Positions 32,738-38,530 of a stretch of 38,530 bases of DNA are shown in pieces. Position numbers and translations under genes: made by a program. The stretch is from contig NZ_JAGGKI010000034.1 of NCBI RefSeq assembly GCF_017873605.1, positions 1 to 38,530 on the forward strand. The letters are read 5' to 3'. Source of the stretch: Paenibacillus lactis. GTDB taxonomy: Bacteria; Bacillota; Bacilli; Paenibacillales; Paenibacillaceae. A model generated the notes under the pieces. It saw only the letters and a program-made list of their open reading frames with translations. It did not search any database and was not told the DNA's origin. Position 1 is the first letter of the stretch; each line of letters begins with the position of its first letter.

Positions 32738-34819
32738 TCATTCCTTCGTAATAATCGTGTCGCGGTAATAGTGTTGCAGGATCTGCTTATAATCATACCC
32801 TTGATCCGCCATTCCTTTGGCGCCCCATTGGGACATGCCCAGGCCGTGGCCGTTCCCTTTGCCCGTAAATTTAAAGCCAGCCTTGCTGTCAACGGCTCTG
32901 GCTTGTCCTTCACCGCTCAAAATAACGGTACCGGCGCCCTTTACGCTGGCGCTTCCGTTGCCTGAGACAACCGTAACGCTCTCTCCGGACGAAACCGTTG
33001 ATTCTGCACCATTCGCGCTCAATACAGTATAACTTCCGGTCGGTTCAATATCAAACAAGGTGCTGGGCAATCCGTTAAATGCCGAACGGTACACATCCGG
33101 GTACTTCACATCCAGCTGCTGGCCATTGGCGTTGACGGACAAAACCCGGCCTGAAGGACCGCGCTCGGTCACCGTCAGCGACGTTATGGCTGAAGGGAGG
33201 GCGCTAGACGTCTTCCCTTTCAGCGAAGCCAGCAGCTGCTCGGACGTGAACGGGCCCCGAATCCACGCATAGCTGTTCGATTCCGCCACCTTGTCCAGAA
33301 CGACCGCCGTATCGCCCGGATTCATTTGGGCTACAGGCTTAGCATCGGATTGAATCAGGGGCAGCGGACGCACATTCGTGTCCTTAGACGTAACGGTCAT
33401 ATAAGGGAGGCCTGCAGCAGTCTTGCTGCCTGTCTCCTTCACGTTATCTTCCCGGACATAGCCCGTGAGCCCGCTGGGCAGAAGAACGTGGTACCACGAT
33501 TTCAACGCGGCTTGTGCCGACGTATCGCCCGGACTCTCGACTGCCGCGAATACATTGTTGGCATTGCCCCATACCTCTGCAGGGTCAGAGGTCATGCCTC
33601 CCGCGTTGGAGGAGAACACCGTCTCGACCAGCTTGCCGTCCTTCATGACGACTTCTCCCTCAGTGGCGTCCACCGCCTGCACGACGCTCGGATACTCGTA
33701 GGCCGTACCGTAGTAAGCCTGACTCAGCGTTGTATCGACGACATTGGCGACCTCAAACTTGGTTCCTTGGAACAGCGCATAGGTTCTTGCGGCAACGGCT
33801 TGTGCCTTCAAAGCCTCGGCCCCCCATGAGGAAGGCACTTCGGCTCCTACCACCGAATATAGATACTGCTGGAACGGCAGCTCATTAACCAAATACAATT
33901 GCCCGTTCTTCTTGCCGATCTCCATCGCTCCGCGGTAAGTTCGGTCGGAACGTTCTTTCACATGGATTCCGGTGCCCGCTGTCCCCGACACCTTGAGCGT
34001 GGCCAGCTCACCTGACAGCATAAAGTGCTGAACTTCTTGAGCAGCCGCCAGGTTCAGACCGGCGTCCCTGCGGAGGATCAATCCCGGGGTCTTGGTATTC
34101 GTCTCAACAAGGGGATTTGGCGCTGCAGCAGCGGCTTGCTGCTGGACAGCGGCCAAAGCCGATGCATTGGCAGCCTCCCCGACCCAGACCTCATAACCTG
34201 CCTGGGTCATGACGTTAAATGCGTCAACGCCGGCAGCAGCATAGGCTGCACGCGCTGCTTCCGCCTGCGCTTCCGTTGCGAAGGAGCCTGCGGACAGATG
34301 GAGTCCGCCTCGTACCGAAGGGGTCTGACCGTTCAAATGGGCAGCCGCCGTCTTGGCTGTTCTCGCTGCCGCATCGGATGCAGCCTTCTCCGATGCATAC
34401 ATGCCCGTATACAGCTTGTACACCTTGCCGTCCACAAACAGCATTGGTTTATCGCTCGTTGCCTGCAGCTTTTTGGCGGCTTCGGCAGCCGTTTTCCAAT
34501 CTGTCGTCTCCAGTACCTTCACCCGGTAAGAATCGACGCTCATGCGCGTTTGTTGGTTAGCCGGTATGCTTGTCATCGCGTCCTGGGCTCCGGCATTGTC
34601 TAATGCAACCGTCAGGGCCTCCTCGGATTGCAGGGTAACGGCATTCACTGTGGATCTGTACTGGCTTCCAAGATCCAGGAACATCGCTACCCGAATCGTG
34701 TCAAGTGACGGGGCGGCAGCGTGCGCGGCAGGTGCGGCCCAAATGCTTGCGGCAAGAGCAGCTGCCGCCATGCCTGCGGCAGTTCTGCGGAGAAATGACT
34801 TCTTCCCCTTTATATTCAT
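32738..34819 (-). CDS. SpoIID/LytB domain-containing secreted protein
   Basis: The 693-residue protein has a Sec signal peptide (basic start, hydrophobic core, cleavage near AAHAAA). An Ala-rich region of about 140-260 with SPOR-like repeats (KLYTGMYASEKAA; LSAGSFATEAQAE) follows, then a SpoIID domain from about residue 310 with the catalytic-type GAEVPSSW and QAVAARTYAL. An SH3-like stretch (NVRPLPLIQSDAKPV) is inserted before the last SpoIID block (GHGLGMSQWGAKGMADQGYDY). SpoIID-type enzymes are lytic transglycosylases acting on stripped glycan strands. AGGAGG is nine bases before the chosen ATG. It lies between ruvB and queA. Its role, in sporulation or vegetative growth, is not shown. Confidence 0.9.
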   Translation of the reverse strand: MNIKGKKSFLRRTAAGMAAAALAASIWAAPAAHAAAPSLDTIRVAMFLDLGSQYRSTVNAVTLQSEEALTVALDNAGAQDAMTSIPANQQTRMSVDSYRVKVLETTDWKTAAEAAKKLQATSDKPMLFVDGKVYKLYTGMYASEKAASDAAARTAKTAAAHLNGQTPSVRGGLHLSAGSFATEAQAEAARAAYAAAGVDAFNVMTQAGYEVWVGEAANASALAAVQQQAAAAAPNPLVETNTKTPGLILRRDAGLNLAAAQEVQHFMLSGELATLKVSGTAGTGIHVKERSDRTYRGAMEIGKKNGQLYLVNELPFQQYLYSVVGAEVPSSWGAEALKAQAVAARTYALFQGTKFEVANVVDTTLSQAYYGTAYEYPSVVQAVDATEGEVVMKDGKLVETVFSSNAGGMTSDPAEVWGNANNVFAAVESPGDTSAQAALKSWYHVLLPSGLTGYVREDNVKETGSKTAAGLPYMTVTSKDTNVRPLPLIQSDAKPVAQMNPGDTAVVLDKVAESNSYAWIRGPFTSEQLLASLKGKTSSALPSAITSLTVTERGPSGRVLSVNANGQQLDVKYPDVYRSAFNGLPSTLFDIEPTGSYTVLSANGAESTVSSGESVTVVSGNGSASVKGAGTVILSGEGQARAVDSKAGFKFTGKGNGHGLGMSQWGAKGMADQGYDYKQILQHYYRDTIITKE

Positions 34820-34876
34820 GTCTACAAACCTCCTGGAGCTGTAAGGATAGAATGATAAGCTATTGTCCAAAAACTT

Positions 34877-35884
34877 CTAACGGCGATCCTCCGGAACCGG
34901 GATGCCTAAATGATGGTATGCGTTCGGTGTCACGACCCGCCCCCGCGGTGTACGCTGCAGGAACCCGATCTGCAGCAGATACGGCTCGTACACGTCCTCG
35001 ATGGTCTGGCTCTCTTCGCCGATCGTAGCCGCGATCGTATCCAGGCCGACCGGCCCGCCGCGGAAGCTCTTGATCATGGCATGAAGCATTTTATGATCGA
35101 TCAGATCAAGCCCCATCGGGTCGATCTGCAGCATTCTCAGCGCTTCCTTTGCTATGTCGGTCGTAATCATCCCGTCGCCTCGTACCTGTGCGAAATCGCG
35201 GACCCGCTTCAGCAGCCGGTTTGCAATCCGCGGCGTCCCCCGCGAACGAAGGGCAATTTCCTCTGCGGCATCCCCTAATATTTCGATACCTAAAATGTCC
35301 GCGCCGCGGGACACGATATAACTTAGCTCATCCACCGTGTAAAATTCCAGCCGGCTGACAACCCCGAAGCGATCGCGCAGCGGGGCGGAGAGCAATCCTG
35401 CTCTCGTGGTGGCGCCTATGAGCGTGAAGGGCGGCAAATCCAGCCGGACCGAGCGTGCGCTCGGCCCTTTGCCGATCATGATGTCCAGCGCAAAATCCTC
35501 CATTGCCGGATACATGACCTCCTCGACCGTCCGATGCAACCGATGGATTTCGTCGATAAAAAGAACATCGCCCTCCTGCAGATTCGTAAGAAGGGCAGCC
35601 AAATCGCCGGGACGCTCGATGGCGGGTCCCGAGGTCGTACGCAGATTTACGCCAAGCTCATTGGCGATAATGTTCGCAAGGGTTGTTTTCCCCAGTCCCG
35701 GGGGACCGTACAGCAGCACATGGTCCAGCGCTTCCTTGCGCATCTTCGCTGCCTCGATATAGATTTTCAAATTCTCTTTTACCTGATTTTGTCCGATATA
35801 TTCGGCCAAATACCGGGGACGCAGGCTGAGCTCTACCGCCTGGTCCTCCATCATTAAATTCGCAGTAATAATTCGATCGTCCAT
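34877..35884 (-). CDS. ruvB: Holliday junction branch migration helicase RuvB
   Basis: RuvB is the hexameric AAA+ motor that drives branch migration with RuvA. The 335-residue protein has Walker A GPPGLGKT, Walker B LFIDEIHRL, the sensor-1 stretch LIGATTRAGLLSAPLRDRF in overlapping parts, and the C-terminal winged helix (RTPRGRVVTPNAYHHLG). Length is normal. A GAGAGGAG ribosome binding site precedes the ATG. It follows ruvA after 34 bp. Confidence 0.97.
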   Translation of the reverse strand: MDDRIITANLMMEDQAVELSLRPRYLAEYIGQNQVKENLKIYIEAAKMRKEALDHVLLYGPPGLGKTTLANIIANELGVNLRTTSGPAIERPGDLAALLTNLQEGDVLFIDEIHRLHRTVEEVMYPAMEDFALDIMIGKGPSARSVRLDLPPFTLIGATTRAGLLSAPLRDRFGVVSRLEFYTVDELSYIVSRGADILGIEILGDAAEEIALRSRGTPRIANRLLKRVRDFAQVRGDGMITTDIAKEALRMLQIDPMGLDLIDHKMLHAMIKSFRGGPVGLDTIAATIGEESQTIEDVYEPYLLQIGFLQRTPRGRVVTPNAYHHLGIPVPEDRR

Positions 35885-35918
35885 CTTAAGTTAAACTCCT
35901 CTCCTGCAGACGACGCTA

Positions 35919-36536
35919 TTAACCGGCATACAGCTGCTGCAGTGCCCGTTTCATCAATACATCGACCGATTCTCCGCTGCCTATGGAATCCTTAATCTTC
36001 AGCCATACTTTATCCAGTTCGCTGTCCGTGTACCCGAGCGCCTTCAGCCCCTCGCGGGCTTCTGTCCAAGCCGAACCGCTTTCTTCCGGCTGCTCCTGCT
36101 GCAGGGCGAACAGTCCTGTCGCCATGGCGGCATCGCTGAAGCCGTCCAGCTTGTCCTTCAGATCCAAAATCATGCGTTGGGCGGTCTTCTTCCCGATGCC
36201 CGGCAGCTTGATCAGAAATGAAATATTCTCTTGGAAGATGGCCGATACCACATGATCCGGCGAGCCGCCGCCCAATATTCCGAGCGCCACCCGCGGGCCG
36301 ATGCCGGATACTTCGATGAGCTTGCGGAATAACCGCTGCTCTTCCCGTGTCGGGAAGCCGAACAGCAGAATCGCATCCTCGCGTACATGATGGTGGGTAT
36401 ACACCGTGACGACTCCTTCCATTTTGGCGAAGGCATACGGGTTCGGGCAGAAGATGCGATACCCTACATCATGCACATCCAGCACGATATATTCACTCTC
36501 GAGATGGACGACTTGTCCACGTAAAAAATCAATCAT
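35919..36536 (-). CDS. ruvA: Holliday junction branch migration complex subunit RuvA
   Basis: RuvA binds the four-way junction and recruits RuvB. The 205-residue protein starts with MIDFLRGQVVHLESEYIVLD, has the two helix-hairpin-helix motifs (LIEVSGIGPRVALGIL; LIKLPGIGKKTAQRMI) and a C-terminal domain that contacts RuvB. I chose the ATG at 36536, which overlaps the ruvC stop in ATGA and has ACGAGG ten bases upstream; the longer frame only overlaps ruvC. Confidence 0.96.
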   Translation of the reverse strand: MIDFLRGQVVHLESEYIVLDVHDVGYRIFCPNPYAFAKMEGVVTVYTHHHVREDAILLFGFPTREEQRLFRKLIEVSGIGPRVALGILGGGSPDHVVSAIFQENISFLIKLPGIGKKTAQRMILDLKDKLDGFSDAAMATGLFALQQEQPEESGSAWTEAREGLKALGYTDSELDKVWLKIKDSIGSGESVDVLMKRALQQLYAG

Positions 36537-37036
36537 TTTCGCAATACCTCGTTTAATCTGGAATTTAACGTATAGGAATGGGCGTGACATATAGCGACAG
36601 CAAGCGCATCAGCCACGTCGTCGGGCTTCGGTATGCTCGCAAGCTTCAGGTACATCCTTACCATCTCCTGTACCTGTTTCTTCTCCGCCTTCCCATAGCC
36701 TACAATCGCCTGCTTAACCTGCATAGGCGTGTACTCGGCAATGGGGAGTCCCCGCTGAACGGCTGCGAGAATGAGCACGCCTCTTGCTTGGGATACCGTC
36801 ATCGCCGTCGTTACATTCCGGTTAAAAAAAAGCTTCTCGAAAGCCACGGCTTCCGGCTCATATTTATCAATCAACTGCAGCATGCCCTCATAAACCTGAT
36901 GAAGTCTTTCCTCTTCGGGCGTATGCGCTTCGGTCTGGATACAGCCGTACTGCACCGGCGACACCTTGCTCCCCGTCTTATCAATAAACCCGAAGCCAGC
37001 GATGGCAATCCCCGGGTCAATGCCTAAAATACGCAA
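36533..37036 (-). CDS. ruvC: Crossover junction endodeoxyribonuclease RuvC
   Basis: RuvC cuts Holliday junctions symmetrically. The 167-residue protein shows the acidic catalytic residues in GIDPGIA (Asp7), AVAFEKLFF (Glu) and DDVADALAVAICH (paired Asp). I chose the TTG at 37036, six bases after GAGGAGAGG, giving the usual start (M)RILGIDPG; the ATG ten codons earlier would put that site inside the gene. It overlaps ruvA by 4 bp. Confidence 0.96.
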   Translation of the reverse strand: MRILGIDPGIAIAGFGFIDKTGSKVSPVQYGCIQTEAHTPEEERLHQVYEGMLQLIDKYEPEAVAFEKLFFNRNVTTAMTVSQARGVLILAAVQRGLPIAEYTPMQVKQAIVGYGKAEKKQVQEMVRMYLKLASIPKPDDVADALAVAICHAHSYTLNSRLNEVLRK

Positions 37037-37253
37037 TACTAACCTCTCCTCTGATGAAGCGAACATATGTATCGTTCTCCCATTATAACAAAAGATCGAC
37101 CTTTAGTTGAGGAAAAACTTTGAACCTTTTCTTGTGCCTATTTTCACATTGTTACCCTAAGCTTATGATTCCTTTTTTAAGGGAGGCTTCTATTAGGCTT
37201 GTGGGCGGATAAATTGCGCTCCGTTCTTGACCGCATGGCCTGCTGCGCGCAAC

Positions 37254-37296
37254 TGAAAAAGAAAAACTGCCCGGTGCAGATCAGCACCAGACAGTT
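37254..37296 (-). terminator. Intrinsic terminator of bofC
   Basis: AACTGCCCGGTGC and GCACCAGACAGTT form a long stem with few mismatches. On the minus strand TTTTTCTTTTTC follows. The rest of the 339-bp interval between bofC and ruvC (37037-37375) shows no supported gene. Confidence 0.85.
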
Positions 37297-37375
37297 GCGG
37301 TGTTGCGGTGTAACAATAGAGCAGCAAAAATGTGGCATTGTCGAAAAACGGTCGACCCGGTTCGCCCGGATTCGC

Positions 37376-38089
37376 TCAGGAGCTGGGCTTCATCACATTT
37401 TCAGCCATATCCCGCGCATAATCACTAAACGTCGACAAGACGCTGTTGTATTCATCCATATCCTGAATCCGGATCCCCTCCTGAAGCTGCTGGATGACAT
37501 CCTTTGGCAAGGAGGACTCCATCGAACCGATATCTAATTGGAAAAAGGTGCGGAGAACCTTCTCTTCTTCGGGAGGTCCCTCAAACAAAGTTAAATTTCC
37601 GCTTGCATCCACGCTCATGTACGCTTGCTTCTTGCAGTTGGGGGAGAGATCGGATACCGTTTGCTCCAGCCAAACTTCCCCTTTGTCATCCAGGCGGCCC
37701 TGCCATAATGGGTTTTTATTCATCAGTTCATAGATGCCGTCTGCATTCAGGCGCCCGATATTCTGCTCTTCAACCCCGCATACATAGGTAGTGCGCAGAT
37801 GTACTTTCTTCTTCCCCTTTGATGCGTTCAGTTCCTGCATAAACTTTCTCTGCTCGGAAGTCCGCTCTTCTTGCTTCTCTTCTTCCATCTGCAAATAATG
37901 CATCGTCTCGAGCGCGAGCGGTTTTTCACCGCGGCTATCGGTGAGCAGCATATTCATTTGATCCTTCAGCGTCTGGCCAGACCAAATGAAGATCATGGCC
38001 GCTGCAAGGATCGAACTGGACCAGATGGCCCGTCTCCAGCGTCTCCGTCGTTTGCGGAACACTTTTCTTAGGAATTGAAAAACACTCAA
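37376..38089 (-). CDS. bofC: Intercompartmental signalling factor BofC
   Basis: BofC is exported from the forespore in Bacillus and restrains SpoIVB, so it tunes the timing of sigma-K activation in the mother cell. The 237-residue protein has a very basic start (RKVFRKRRRRWRRA), one membrane anchor or uncleaved signal (about residues 22-40), a charged linker, and the conserved C-terminal domain (FFQLDIGSMESSLP; LQEGIRIQDMDEYNSVLSTF). The start is TTG after AAGGGGA. It is upstream of ruvC as in Bacillus. The linker is longer than in the Bacillus protein. Confidence 0.87.
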   Translation of the reverse strand: MSVFQFLRKVFRKRRRRWRRAIWSSSILAAAMIFIWSGQTLKDQMNMLLTDSRGEKPLALETMHYLQMEEEKQEERTSEQRKFMQELNASKGKKKVHLRTTYVCGVEEQNIGRLNADGIYELMNKNPLWQGRLDDKGEVWLEQTVSDLSPNCKKQAYMSVDASGNLTLFEGPPEEEKVLRTFFQLDIGSMESSLPKDVIQQLQEGIRIQDMDEYNSVLSTFSDYARDMAENVMKPSS

Positions 38090-38180
38090 GGTTATCCCCT
38101 TCTATTCAATGTTTTTCATATTGTGACCGCAAGGCTGCCAAATTATTCAGACATCCCTTGTACCGAAAGTGCGCAACGAC

Positions 38181-38217
38181 AAAAGGACCATCTTCAGAAA
38201 TTCTGAAAATGGTCCTT
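38181..38217 (-). terminator. Terminator of the tRNA cluster
   Basis: AAGGACCAT...TTCAGAA pairs with its near-perfect complement over about 17 bp. On the minus strand TTTTG follows. It lies just after the tRNA-Pro 3' end. Confidence 0.75.
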
Positions 38218-38224
38218 GTTTCAA

Positions 38225-38298
38225 TCGGGACGACACGATTTGAACATGCGACCCCCTGGTCCCAAACCAGGTGCTCTACCAAGCTGAGCTACGTCCCG
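38225..38298 (-). tRNA. tRNA-Pro (anticodon TGG)
   Basis: A complete cloverleaf can be drawn: acceptor stem CGGGACG with CGTCCCG, anticodon loop TTTGGGA within CTGG...CCAG, and T-loop GTTCAAATC. The 3' CCA is not encoded. Confidence 0.95.
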
Positions 38299-38308
38299 TT
38301 ATTTAAAA

Positions 38309-38388
38309 TGCCGGTGAAGGGACTCGAACCCCCACGGTTTCCCTCACGATTTTGAGTCGCGCGCGTCTGCCAATTCCGCCACACCGGC
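38309..38388 (-). tRNA. tRNA-Leu (anticodon CAA)
   Basis: Acceptor GCCGGTG pairs with CACCGGC. The anticodon loop is CTCAAAA and the long variable arm is around AGGGAAACCGT, as in class II tRNAs. The T-loop is GTTCGAGTC. The 3' CCA is not encoded. Confidence 0.93.
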
Positions 38389-38440
38389 GTAAGGATAATC
38401 ATTAAGTTAATTCATGATGAATGCGCACATCAATCAATGG

Positions 38441-38514
38441 CACGCCCTGAGAGATTCGAACTCCCGACCTTTTGATTCGTAGTCAAACGCTCTATCCAGC
38501 TGAGCTAAGGGCGC
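38441..38514 (-). tRNA. tRNA-Arg (anticodon ACG)
   Basis: The anticodon loop CTACGAA lies within TTTGA/TCAAA, and the T-loop is GTTCGAATC. The acceptor stem GCGCCCT pairs with AGGGCGT, giving a G-T first pair rather than G-C. The gene ends 16 bases before the window edge, and more tRNAs may lie beyond. Confidence 0.93.
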
Positions 38515-38530
38515 AAATGGAGCGGACGAC

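Noticed and set aside
37199..37537. 112-codon plus-strand frame over the bofC end
   Set aside because: It overlaps the bofC terminator and coding region antisense and lacks a recognised domain.

Overview
The window reads as a chromosomal segment of an endospore-forming Firmicute, most likely a Paenibacillus or close relative. The evidence is the sporulation genes (spoVB, bofC, a SpoIID-domain protein), the Bacillus-like order secDF-recJ-apt-relA-dtd-hisS-aspS-tcdA-rarA and bofC-ruvCAB-queA-tgt-yajC, moderately GC-rich coding DNA with frequent GTG/TTG starts behind strong AGGAGG-type ribosome binding sites, secD and secF as separate genes, and a hisS T-box. No phage, IS transposase, CRISPR array or secondary-metabolite cluster is visible.

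Layout. 1-595 holds no gene but three families of small repeats. 596-3342 is the anaerobic ribonucleotide reductase pair nrdD-nrdG, preceded by two NrdR boxes and an Fnr-like site. 3675-5611 carries a PCYCGC-motif lipoprotein and rarA. 5612-6501 has a 39-bp tandem repeat and two small overlapping membrane-protein genes. 6725-12990 carries helD and the T-box-controlled hisS-aspS-tcdA operon. 13683-15634 carries a glycine-rich hypothetical protein, a DJ-1/PfpI protein and dtd. 15751-22839 carries relA, apt and recJ, interrupted by a uracil permease on the opposite strand. 22900-28320 carries a CDF-like membrane protein, secF, secD, comN and spoVB. 28317-30102 carries a DUF421 protein with a Ser/Gly insert, a MITE-like element and a TIGR04086 membrane protein. 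30190-38089 is yajC-tgt-queA-spoIID-like-ruvB-ruvA-ruvC-bofC, all on the minus strand. 38225-38514 has three tRNA genes (Pro, Leu, Arg).

How it fits together. Most genes are core housekeeping: tRNA charging and proofreading (hisS, aspS, dtd), tRNA modification (tcdA, queA, tgt), recombination and repair (recJ, ruvABC, rarA), stringent response and purine salvage (relA, apt), Sec export (secD, secF, yajC) and sporulation. I found no convincing undescribed multi-gene system. The items most worth a second look are the dispersed-repeat and MITE-like elements, the compact Fnr/NrdR promoter of nrdDG, the small membrane gene pair at 6.1-6.5 kb, the low-complexity insert in the DUF421 protein, and the CDF-like protein that seems to lack half of its metal site.
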